A DNA stretch of 6,062 bases from Clostridia bacterium (GCA_017452215.1 JAFTMU010000117.1:1-6062); one strand, 5' to 3'. Shown: positions 1 to 5,858, counted from the stretch's first letter. Made by a program: numbers and translations. Notes: generated by a model from the letters alone, not told the origin.

Positions 1-21
1 AATTTTGGCGAGGCAAAAGCA

Positions 22-46
22 ACTTGGAATATAGGCACTTCCAAGT
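22..46. other. small stem-loop of unknown role
   Basis: The 8-base arms ACTTGGAA (22-29) and TTCCAAGT (39-46) are perfectly complementary around a 9-base loop. A modestly T-rich stretch follows, but there is no clean T-run, so this could be a weak terminator of a gene lying left of the window or simply chance. No coding sequence can be supported in bases 1-60. Confidence 0.35.
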
Positions 47-59
47 GTTCTGTTGTACC

Positions 60-102
60 AAAAAAGAGGCTGTCTCAAATTGCAAATTTGAGATAGCCTC
101 TT
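60..102 (-). terminator. hairpin with T-run on the minus strand
   Basis: The 18-base arms 64-81 and 85-102 pair completely, with one G-T wobble, around a GCA loop. On the minus strand the stem is followed by six T (the complement of 60-65), which is the layout of a Rho-independent terminator for transcripts running leftward. On the + strand the sequence after the stem is TTGCGC, which is not a terminator tail. It forms the left end of the MITE-like element. Confidence 0.55.
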
Positions 103-135
103 GCGCAAAAAAGCCGATGGTAGGCTTTTTTGTGC
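103..135. repeat. A6/T6-flanked stem-loop
   Basis: GCGCAAAAAAGCC (103-115) pairs with GGCTTTTTTGTGC (123-135) over 13 base pairs including one G-T wobble, with a 7-base loop (116-122). Because the A-run and T-run sit inside the stem, it could work weakly as a bidirectional terminator, but the GC core is only three to four pairs. It lies inside the MITE-like element, directly after the first hairpin. Confidence 0.5.
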
Positions 136-195
136 CGGGAATTTGCGTTTTTCGTTTGCAAGTACGATCAAATACCGTCAAATTACGGACGAAAA

Positions 196-214
196 TTGCG
201 GCGTCAAGCCGCAA
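196..214. repeat. 7-bp perfect stem-loop
   Basis: TTGCGGC (196-202) and GCCGCAA (208-214) pair perfectly around the 5-base loop GTCAA. This GC-rich stem has no T-run after it. It is one of four consecutive hairpins in 60-273, which makes this stretch strongly structured if transcribed. Confidence 0.45.
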
Positions 215-226
215 AGCAAAAACCAG

Positions 227-273
227 GGGGGTGTCGACCAAATGCGAAACGCATTTGAGACACCCCCTTTTTT
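227..273 (+). terminator. Rho-independent terminator
   Basis: The arm GGGGGTGTC (227-235) pairs with GACACCCCC (259-267). After a small asymmetric bulge (GAC against A) the stem continues as CAAATGCG (239-246) with CGCATTTG (250-257), closed by an AAA loop. Six T (268-273) follow at once. This is a strong intrinsic terminator on the + strand. It would isolate the operon starting at 394 from upstream transcription, and it doubles as the right end of the MITE-like element. Confidence 0.75.
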
Positions 274-327
274 CTATTTTCACCCCCCATAATATTCAAA
301 AAAACCAAATTTTTCTCAAAAAATTTT

Positions 328-366
328 TTAACCCTGACAGTAGTTGTCCGGGTTAACTTTTAGAAT
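328..366 (+). promoter_or_regulatory. promoter with long dyad operator (box copy 1)
   Basis: The dyad TTAACCC-T-GACA-GTAGT-TGTC-C-GGGTTAA spans 328-356 with its centre at 342. Eleven base pairs per side match, with one mismatched pair. A -10-like TAGAAT lies at 361-366. A -35-like TGACA (335-339) sits in the left arm, but the spacer of 21 bases is longer than the usual 17. A6T6 at 318-329 could act as an UP-like element. The dyad centre falls near -31 if transcription starts around 373. A nearly identical box lies at 5859-5897. The likely ligand is the HTH protein encoded at 394, giving autoregulation. That is inferred from position and symmetry only. Confidence 0.65.
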
Positions 367-393
367 AGTGGCGGAACAGGAGGTGAGAGTCAT

Positions 394-759
394 ATGGGAC
401 CGACCGAACGAAGATATGAAATCATGAAAATTCTGTGCCGTCGCAGATGTGAAACCATTCGTCATTTAGCATCCGAGTTCGGCGTCTCTATGAGAACCAT
501 TCAGCGAGATATCGAAGCCTTGAGCGGAACCCAACCCATCTATACACGCTTCGGGAAATACGGCGGTGGAGTTTACGTTGTTGAGGGTTATTCTATGGAT
601 CGAATGTATATGACCACTGCAGAACTTGATGTATTACAAAAATTATACCTAGCAGCCAACGAGGATGTACAGTTACTTACAGTCGCCGAAAAGAACCGGC
701 TCCGGCTCCTTATCTCTCAATACTCCAAACCCAAAAACAAAAGCAAGAAAGGATCTTAA
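394..759 (+). CDS. short DeoR/HTH_11-type transcriptional regulator
   Basis: This 121-residue protein is a DNA-binding regulator. Residues about 5-45 form a winged helix-turn-helix of the HTH_11/DeoR type: a first helix around YEIMKIL, then TIRHLASEFGVSMRTIQRDI as the turn and recognition helix. Residues 48-66 (PIYTRFGKYGGGVYVVEGY) make the usual beta wing. The remaining 55 residues are helical and basic, ending in a Lys-rich tail. The full-length relatives with a WYL ligand domain are about 300 residues, so this is a natural short form rather than an obvious truncation, since no WYL remnant follows. The start is fixed by an excellent AGGAGGTGA (378-386) eight bases before the ATG. It is the first gene of the operon, one base before the nucleotidyltransferase gene, and probably binds the dyads at 328-356 and 5865-5881. 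Whether it activates or represses is unknown. Confidence 0.85.
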   Translation: MGPTERRYEIMKILCRRRCETIRHLASEFGVSMRTIQRDIEALSGTQPIYTRFGKYGGGVYVVEGYSMDRMYMTTAELDVLQKLYLAANEDVQLLTVAEKNRLRLLISQYSKPKNKSKKGS

Positions 760-760
760 A

Positions 761-1846
761 ATGACAGAAAAAGAAAAACAACTATTCAAAGCATTGTGCA
801 AATTCAAGGATTCGTTCTCGGATACTTCCCTGGTTGAGTTTGCCACCCCAACCGTTCTTGGGCACCTTTTCTTCAACCGTATGCAAGGCATTGCCTATGA
901 TACACTTAAACGCAATAGACTTCTCGGAAATGTGAATCGAGAATTTCGCAATTCTCTGTCTACTGCCTTTGATCAAAACGTACAAAAAAACGAAAGCTTT
1001 CGAAAATGTGTCATGAGGCTTTCTGAAATTCTGTGTAATTGCGGTTGCAACGTAGCGATGCTCAAAGGCGCTTATCTTTGCTCTCTCTATCCCAACGGAT
1101 ATCGAACGTGCAACGACGTGGATCTGCTCGTTTCCCCAAAAGACGTCACCAAGATCGGAGAACTCCTCTCGGCTGCGGGATTTCAACAAGGAAATGTTCG
1201 AAGCGGTGAGTTTGTTCCCGCAACCAGACAGGAGATTATTGAATCCAGGATGATGCGAGGAGAAACCGTTCCTTATATTAAGGAAGTCAATCTTCCGTTT
1301 ATGAGACACTTTGAGGTGGATATCAACTTTTCGCTGGACTACAAAAACGGAAATGAAGATATTTTATCCCATATGCTTTCTAACGTTTGTACCAAAAACG
1401 TAAACGGACTTACAATTCCAACGCTTAATGATGCCGATTTCTTTATTCATCTTTGCGCACATCTTTATAAGGAAGCAACCACTCTTCCGTGGATCGAAAT
1501 GCACCGAGATATGACATTGTACAAATATTGTGATATCTATATGCTGCTCTCAGAGATGTCCGATGGGCTTCTGCAGAAAATTTTTGCACGAGCCTCCAAG
1601 CTCGGCATGGAAAAGATCTGCGCCTATACAATTCTTGAAACAATGGAGCTTTTTGACATAGACCATCCCACGGCTTACGGCATTTCTCACGCAGCGCTTG
1701 ATGGCGATCCATATTTTCGCCTCAGGGTCGTTTCCCCAAAGGATAAAAAGATGTTAATGTACCAAACAACGGACGTAACCCAACGGTTCTTTATGGAAGC
1801 AAGAGACGAGGATTTGAGGGAGGTAGATACATATGCAAAAACTTGA
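761..1846 (+). CDS. NTP_transf_5-like nucleotidyltransferase family protein
   Basis: This 361-residue protein matches the uncharacterised nucleotidyltransferase family (NTP_transf_5, polymerase-beta-like fold). The visible signature is MLKGAYL (100-106), followed by the strongly typical YRTCNDVDLLV (114-124), where D119 and D121 would bind the metal. A third acidic strand is HFEVDINFSL (183-192), with E185 and D187 as candidates for the third carboxylate. The family's helical motif HLCAHLYKEA lies at 230-239. Such proteins are thought to transfer a nucleotidyl group from an NTP to a small molecule or peptide, and they occur in several natural-product loci, but the substrate here is unknown. 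The ATG at 761 is chosen because AGAAAGGA (745-752) precedes it and it follows the regulator stop by one base. An in-frame start at 665 would bury 95 bases in the regulator gene and adds no family sequence. The 3' end overlaps the kinase gene by 14 bases. Confidence 0.8.
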   Translation: MTEKEKQLFKALCKFKDSFSDTSLVEFATPTVLGHLFFNRMQGIAYDTLKRNRLLGNVNREFRNSLSTAFDQNVQKNESFRKCVMRLSEILCNCGCNVAMLKGAYLCSLYPNGYRTCNDVDLLVSPKDVTKIGELLSAAGFQQGNVRSGEFVPATRQEIIESRMMRGETVPYIKEVNLPFMRHFEVDINFSLDYKNGNEDILSHMLSNVCTKNVNGLTIPTLNDADFFIHLCAHLYKEATTLPWIEMHRDMTLYKYCDIYMLLSEMSDGLLQKIFARASKLGMEKICAYTILETMELFDIDHPTAYGISHAALDGDPYFRLRVVSPKDKKMLMYQTTDVTQRFFMEARDEDLREVDTYAKT

Positions 1847-2477
1847 TATGAGAAAAAAAGAGGCGCCGGGATTTCTCATCACCTTTTGCGGTCTTGACGG
1901 TTGCGGAAAAACCACAATGATGAACCGCTTGATTGCAGATCTTGAAAAAGAGCATGAGATCTTTGTGACAAAGCAGCCAACGAATGCCGTCCGCAATTCA
2001 GAAATTTTTCGCACCTACATGGATTGCCCCAATCACGATGGTTTTGTTTATCGCAGCCTTTCCCTCCTTGCCGCCTCCGACCGTTTGCAACATGTCAACA
2101 AAATCATTGAGCCGGAGATGAAGAGAGGAAAGATCGTCCTCTGTGACAGATATTTTTATTCCTGCCTCTCCAACCTCCGTGCAAGGGGATATGAACAGGA
2201 CCGGTGGATTTATGAAGCTGCAAAGTGGGTTCTTCAACCCGATATTTCCTTCTTTTTTGATGTACCAGTAGAAGAAGCCGTTGCAAGAGTTCGCCGCCGG
2301 ACGGAAGAAAAGGATCGCTACATTGACATGGATCTTCAGCACAAGCTTCGGAAGGAATACTTAGATATTTGCACTGCTAATAATGGCGTTCTTATCTCTA
2401 CACTTCAATCCGAGGATGAATGCTATAAAATCGTAAAAAACACTGTAAAGGAGATGCTTAACAATGGAAATCTTTGA
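1833..2477 (+). CDS. thymidylate kinase-like P-loop kinase
   Basis: This 214-residue protein belongs to the thymidylate (dNMP) kinase superfamily and has the usual length. It shows the P-loop GLDGCGKTT (20-28), then ASDRLQHVNKIIEP (81-94), corresponding to the family's conserved DR-x-H region, and KIVLCDRYFYS (100-110), the DRY motif. An Arg-rich lid segment VARVRRRTEEKDRYI follows, about residues 150-164. The loop that in housekeeping enzymes contains the EPGGT-type sequence reads TKQPTNAVR (46-54) here, so the monophosphate pocket may differ. In this setting it is more likely a pathway kinase than the cell's main dTMP kinase. It could phosphorylate a nucleotide or another phosphate acceptor, which is inference. 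The start at 1833 has GGGAGGT eight bases upstream. A second in-frame ATG lies at 1848, just after the previous gene's stop. It overlaps the carrier protein gene by 14 bases. Confidence 0.83.
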   Translation: MQKLDMRKKEAPGFLITFCGLDGCGKTTMMNRLIADLEKEHEIFVTKQPTNAVRNSEIFRTYMDCPNHDGFVYRSLSLLAASDRLQHVNKIIEPEMKRGKIVLCDRYFYSCLSNLRARGYEQDRWIYEAAKWVLQPDISFFFDVPVEEAVARVRRRTEEKDRYIDMDLQHKLRKEYLDICTANNGVLISTLQSEDECYKIVKNTVKEMLNNGNL

Positions 2478-2730
2478 TAAAGTAACCGCCATTTTATCAG
2501 AACTTAGTGGCATAGAAACCATCCACATTGAACAAAAGCTTCAAGAAGACCTCGGCTTTGACAGTCTACAGCTGGTTATGCTGTTGATGATGCTCGAAGA
2601 AAAATTCGAAATCCGTTTTCATGAAAGTGATATGAACCCCTTCGACTTGACCACAGTGTACCATGTGATCGTCCTGATAGAAAAATATATAGGTGGTGGA
2701 AGACATGAAGAATACAAAGAAGAAAATTGA
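2464..2730 (+). CDS. acyl carrier protein
   Basis: This 88-residue acyl/peptidyl carrier protein carries the phosphopantetheine attachment motif LGFDSLQLVMLL, with the modified Ser at residue 34. The flanking sequence has the expected carrier fold: an acidic helix I, the DLGFDS loop, a hydrophobic helix II (LQLVMLLMMLEEKFEI) and a last helix (VYHVIVLIEKYI). A short charged tail (GGGRHEEYKEEN) follows. It should tether an acyl or aminoacyl group as a thioester for the C39-like enzyme encoded next, after loading by the ligase. No phosphopantetheinyl transferase is visible in the window, so a cellular AcpS or Sfp-type enzyme must act on it. AAAGGAG (2447-2453) precedes the ATG by ten bases, inside the kinase gene. 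It is more likely a dedicated carrier than the fatty-acid ACP, because no fab genes are nearby. Confidence 0.9.
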   Translation: MEIFDKVTAILSELSGIETIHIEQKLQEDLGFDSLQLVMLLMMLEEKFEIRFHESDMNPFDLTTVYHVIVLIEKYIGGGRHEEYKEEN

Positions 2731-3712
2731 ACTCGCACTTGTTGAACCAATGTACAGTACCTATCACTATCAAGGGCCATGCACCGCCACTCTTGTAAAC
2801 AATCCTTTGATTAAAAACTGGCATTTGAATCAAGTAACGATCCTTACCTGCACTCAAAAATTTTTGGACGGTTTTACGACACCCGAAATTGGGATTACCG
2901 ATTCCTCCTGGAGGACCAACCCTTATTTAGACAGAAAATGGTACAATATGGAGTTCCTCGGAGGATATACGAATGTTGTAATACGCAAGCTTCTTGATGC
3001 CGGATATTATGTTTGCTTCAGTGGAATTGACGATTATTATGTTGATGGAAAAAGCTGGTATCACAAACGGCATTTTGAACACGACGGTTGTATTTGCGGC
3101 TATGACCGGGAGAACAAGACCTTTTGCATTTATGCCTATGATCAAAATTGGATCTACCGAAAATTCTGGACTCCGCAAAAATCCTTCGATGCTGCACGTA
3201 GGGCTCAGTTTAAAAAAGGGCGGTATGGCGAGATCTGCGGTATTAAACCCAAGGAAGATCAAATAGCCTTTTCACATGAAACCGCATTAAATAAAATTGC
3301 AGAATATCTTGATTCCAATATGGAGAAATACCCCGAAAACCCGAAAGGTATTGCTTGCGGCATTGTCGTCCACGACTACATTGCCAAATATACGGGTAAG
3401 CTTTACGACGGCTCAATCCCCTATGAAAAAATGGACCCACGTGTGTTCCGCATGATCTGGGAACACAAAAAAGTAATGCTCGAAAGGATCCAATCAATTG
3501 AAGAAGCCTTATCCCTTGACCATTCCATCAGTGATGCATACAAGACGGTGGTTCGGGAAGCGGATAACTGCCGCATGCTCTATGCAGCACATCATATGAA
3601 AGAGAGAAAATGGAGTCTGCTGACAATTCAAAAAAATCTTTTGTCAATGAAAGCACGGGAGCAGGAGCTTCTGATAGCTCTATTGCAAAAAACGAGAGGA
3701 GAAGAAGGATGA
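2705..3712 (+). CDS. BtrH N-terminal/C39-peptidase-like protein, putative ACP-dependent acyltransferase
   Basis: This 335-residue protein most resembles the BtrH N-terminal domain group, which has a cysteine-peptidase (C39-like) fold. The pattern seen is GIDDYYVD (107-114), then HFEHDGCICGYD (123-134), then CIYAYDQN (141-148). That matches the family's D-x-Y-Y-L ... H ... GYD ... D layout, with H126 and D146 as likely catalytic His and Asp. C26 in GPCTATL (24-30) is the best candidate nucleophile, but its alignment is uncertain. The C-terminal third (about 240-335) is predicted by eye to be helical and charged. BtrH itself transfers an acyl group from the carrier BtrI to an aminoglycoside amine in butirosin biosynthesis. 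A similar transfer from the neighbouring ACP is inferred here, with acceptor unknown. I chose ATG 2705, with AGGTGG (2691-2696) upstream. GTG 2693 is an in-frame alternative. It overlaps the ACP gene by 26 bases. Confidence 0.6.
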   Translation: MKNTKKKIELALVEPMYSTYHYQGPCTATLVNNPLIKNWHLNQVTILTCTQKFLDGFTTPEIGITDSSWRTNPYLDRKWYNMEFLGGYTNVVIRKLLDAGYYVCFSGIDDYYVDGKSWYHKRHFEHDGCICGYDRENKTFCIYAYDQNWIYRKFWTPQKSFDAARRAQFKKGRYGEICGIKPKEDQIAFSHETALNKIAEYLDSNMEKYPENPKGIACGIVVHDYIAKYTGKLYDGSIPYEKMDPRVFRMIWEHKKVMLERIQSIEEALSLDHSISDAYKTVVREADNCRMLYAAHHMKERKWSLLTIQKNLLSMKAREQELLIALLQKTRGEEG

Positions 3713-5082
3713 GTCTTTGGAATTTTTTAAAAGAACATATGTTGGAAAATCCACAACAACAAATCCGTGAAAAGGATGCATCCTTTTCCTTTGATGAAAC
3801 CGTCATTTGGGCAGAAAATTTCGCAAAGAAATTATGCGGGGTCAAGTGTTGTGCCATTCTTTGCTCCTCGGAAATGGCAGCTTCTATGTCTCTGCTCGCT
3901 TGCTTTGCCGCCGGTGTAACAGCACTCCCCCTATCCATGCGATATGGGGAGGAGCATTGCAATAAAATCCTTGATACCATTAGTCCCGATGCCATCATTC
4001 TAGATACAAACAGTGAGATTGCTGTATATAAGATCAAAGACAGCCAATATATCGCACACAATCGGCATCCCGCCTTGATCATGTGTACATCAGGCACCAC
4101 GGGCAAACCGAAGGGCGCTATGCTCAGCGAACACAATGTCATCACCAACGTATCTGATATTGCTGATTACTTTACGCTGGATCAAAGCGACACCATTCTC
4201 ATTGCCCGTCCTCTGTACCACTGTGCCGTGCTCACCGGTGAATTTCTCACGGCGATCGTGCGAGGAGCCAATATTCGTTTCTATTCCGAACAGTTTAATC
4301 CCGCCAAAATACTTGAACTGATTCGGAAATACAAAATCTCAGCTTTTTGCGGCACCCCCACACTGCTCTCCATGATGGCAAGGTTCAGTCGAAATCATGC
4401 AACCGAAGCATTGAAGTACCTCTGTATCAGCGGTGAATGCATGAGCGCCGAGGTAGGATTAAACATCCACTCCGCCTTTCCGAGCTGTAAGATTTATCAC
4501 ATTTACGGCCTTACGGAAGCGTGCCCACGTGTCAGTTATCTTCCCCCTGAGCATTTCAACAAATATCCCGATTCCGTCGGCATCCCTCTGAAATCGGTAT
4601 CCATCAAGATTTTGAAGTCGGACGGAACCCCATGTCAAAAAAATGAAGAGGGGCTTCTCTACGTCAAGGGCGAAAACATTATGTTGGGATATTACAGTGA
4701 CGCAGAGAAAACGCACGAGGTGCTCAAGGACGGTTGGCTTTGCACCGGCGATATTGCATTTCTCAACGATGCGGGATTTCTCAAAATCAAGGGAAGAAAT
4801 GACGACCTGATCATCAAGTCGGGGATGAACATCTATCCTGCCGAAATTGAGGGTGCTATCAAACAGGATCCTCGTGTCAAGGAAGTCCTCGTTTATGGCT
4901 TTCACAATTCATTCGGCACACTGATCGGCATGATGCTTGTCGGAGAGTTTTCTTCAACAGAAGAGGTAAAACAGCTTTGCATGAAGCTACTTCCCTCTTT
5001 TCAGGTGCCGTCTGTTATTGAACTGGTGGACGAGCTTCCCAAAAACGGCTCGGGAAAAATTATCAGGAGGAATTTGTTATGA
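3709..5082 (+). CDS. acyl-adenylating ligase (ANL superfamily AMP-binding enzyme)
   Basis: This 457-residue enzyme would activate a carboxylic acid with ATP as an acyl-AMP and pass it to a thiol. All core ANL motifs are present: the P-loop CTSGTTGKPKG (126-136), YGLTE (266-270), CTGD (345-348, with D348 for ribose), KGRNDDLIIKSGMNIYPAEIE from about 361 with the hinge after R363, and the catalytic Lys in GSGKIIR (K450). It is shorter than typical acyl-CoA synthetases (about 500-550), mainly in the N-terminal half. This is seen in stand-alone acyl-ACP ligases and suggests that the ACP encoded upstream is the acceptor. The acid substrate cannot be read by eye. The start at 3709 follows a purine-rich GAGAGGAGAAGAAGG and overlaps the previous stop as ATGA. 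The upstream in-frame ATG at 3610 lies deep inside the preceding gene and adds no ANL sequence. Confidence 0.92.
   Translation: MSLWNFLKEHMLENPQQQIREKDASFSFDETVIWAENFAKKLCGVKCCAILCSSEMAASMSLLACFAAGVTALPLSMRYGEEHCNKILDTISPDAIILDTNSEIAVYKIKDSQYIAHNRHPALIMCTSGTTGKPKGAMLSEHNVITNVSDIADYFTLDQSDTILIARPLYHCAVLTGEFLTAIVRGANIRFYSEQFNPAKILELIRKYKISAFCGTPTLLSMMARFSRNHATEALKYLCISGECMSAEVGLNIHSAFPSCKIYHIYGLTEACPRVSYLPPEHFNKYPDSVGIPLKSVSIKILKSDGTPCQKNEEGLLYVKGENIMLGYYSDAEKTHEVLKDGWLCTGDIAFLNDAGFLKIKGRNDDLIIKSGMNIYPAEIEGAIKQDPRVKEVLVYGFHNSFGTLIGMMLVGEFSSTEEVKQLCMKLLPSFQVPSVIELVDELPKNGSGKIIRRNLL
3769..3788. repeat. 20-bp perfect palindrome inside the ligase gene
   Basis: The half-site GAAAAGGATG (3769-3778) is followed directly by its exact complement CATCCTTTTC (3779-3788). 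The palindrome has no spacer and lies about 60 bases into the ligase coding sequence (codons 21-27). A perfect 20-base palindrome is not expected often in 6 kb of ordinary sequence. It could be a protein-binding site or cruciform, or a chance product of the Lys-Asp-Ala-Ser codons. Confidence 0.6.
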
Positions 5083-5849
5083 CAGAGCTTGAAAAGAAAC
5101 TTTTACTCACGGAAGATGAGTATGACTATCTGATGGAACACTTAGGCTACGAGAGTCCGTTGATTCAAAAGTCCATCTCCACGCAGATCAACTACTACTT
5201 TGACACCGACGATTTCTCAATGAACCGTCAGAACACAACCTGCCGAATCCGTTTGAAGAACGGAAAATATCAAGCAACAATGAAAAAGCGTTCACCTGGT
5301 GACGATCAAAGTACAGAAACCGAAATGGAGATCTACAGCGGACTTGAAAGCAATGCATTCACCGATATGGGCTTAAAGCTTCAGGGAGAACTCATTACCA
5401 AGCGTTGTGTTGTGTTCAAGGATGCAAACTACGAAGCCGTACTCGATAAGAACGAATATCTTGATCAAACCGACTACGAACTTGAAATTGAGTATACACC
5501 GGATCACGAAAAGGATGCTCAGGCAATCTTGAAAATTTTCCGAGATATGCTAACACGCCGCAAATGTTTCCTTGCTTATAAGGAAAGCATTGGCGATCTT
5601 CCGAATGTAGCAAGCAAGTCGAGCAGGTTTTTTGAGAGAATGAGTAGCACAAAAGCTATTCCTCAAACACCTACTTTTGATCCTTCAAGGAATTATAACA
5701 CCAAGCTTGATTATTCGGATCCTGATGACTATATGCGCAACTACTTCGACTCGGTTACGCCGGCTGAAAGCGTATGTCTGTCTTGTGGACACTTTGGCGG
5801 TTCATCTTGCCATTCCCCATCCGGCTTTTGCAATTATGAGCACTATTAA
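5079..5849 (+). CDS. CYTH domain (triphosphate tunnel) protein with Cys-rich C-terminal tail
   Basis: This 256-residue protein has a CYTH domain over about residues 1-190. The signature E-x-E-x-K is ELEKK at 3-7. It is followed by CRIRLKNGKYQATMKKR (55-71), giving R56, R58 and K69, the acidic ETEMEI (80-85), and YELEIEY (133-139), the late acidic strand of the tunnel. CYTH enzymes bind triphosphate groups with metal and act as triphosphatases, thiamine-triphosphatases or class IV adenylate cyclases. The activity here cannot be decided. After the domain comes a polar, Ser/Thr/Asp-rich linker and a last stretch with Cys at 233, 236, 244 and 251 and His at 238, 245 and 255, which resembles a small metal site. 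AGGAGG (5065-5070) lies eight bases before the ATG, and the gene overlaps the ligase stop as ATGA. It is the last gene of the operon, with no terminator seen after it. Confidence 0.82.
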   Translation: MTELEKKLLLTEDEYDYLMEHLGYESPLIQKSISTQINYYFDTDDFSMNRQNTTCRIRLKNGKYQATMKKRSPGDDQSTETEMEIYSGLESNAFTDMGLKLQGELITKRCVVFKDANYEAVLDKNEYLDQTDYELEIEYTPDHEKDAQAILKIFRDMLTRRKCFLAYKESIGDLPNVASKSSRFFERMSSTKAIPQTPTFDPSRNYNTKLDYSDPDDYMRNYFDSVTPAESVCLSCGHFGGSSCHSPSGFCNYEHY

Positions 5850-5858
5850 AAAATATTG

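Larger units (their letters stand above)
60..273. mobile_element. MITE-like non-autonomous element with folded terminal inverted repeats
   Basis: The left end (60-80) and the reverse complement of the right end (253-273) match at 19 of 21 positions, as A6-G-R-GG-S-TGTCTCAAAT. Each end is also folded back on itself: the left unit pairs with 85-102 and the right unit with 227-246, giving four copies of the unit in alternating orientation. The interior holds two more perfect or near-perfect hairpins (103-135, 196-214) and no convincing protein. Both outer edges are six-base A or T runs placed so that the end hairpins act as outward-facing terminators. I see no clear target-site duplication (flanks ..TTGTACC and CTATTTT..). 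The termini resemble insertion-sequence ends common in Firmicutes, but the parent family cannot be assigned by eye. The alternative is a natural array of bidirectional terminators without transposition. Confidence 0.5.

Noticed and set aside
1..96. Possible 3' end of an upstream gene in frame 1 (open to a TAG at 94-96)
   Set aside because: The frame enters the first long hairpin, only about 30 codons are visible, and no recognisable protein sequence is seen. It is insufficient evidence for a partial gene.
60..273. CRISPR array or tandem-repeat array
   Set aside because: The repeated units alternate in orientation and are unevenly spaced, with no regular spacer length. They fit folded inverted repeats instead.
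24..356. Open reading frame of 110 codons on the + strand over the left intergenic region
   Set aside because: It runs straight through four hairpins, a strong terminator and the operon promoter, has no plausible ribosome binding site, and its composition follows the inverted repeats.
665..760. Upstream extension of the nucleotidyltransferase gene to ATG 665
   Set aside because: It would overlap the regulator by 95 bases without a good ribosome binding site. The ATG at 761 has one and sits one base after the regulator stop.
782..1309. 175-codon open frame on the minus strand
   Set aside because: It is antisense to the nucleotidyltransferase, whose motifs are clear on the + strand; no recognisable domain.
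3610..3708. Upstream extension of the ligase gene to ATG 3610
   Set aside because: The added residues are Ser/Lys/Arg-rich and outside the ANL fold. ATG 3709 has a purine-rich ribosome binding site and the ATGA overlap seen again at the ligase/CYTH junction.
3528..4148. 206-codon open frame on the minus strand
   Set aside because: It lies opposite two strongly supported + strand genes, crosses their junction, and shows no family motif or ribosome binding context.
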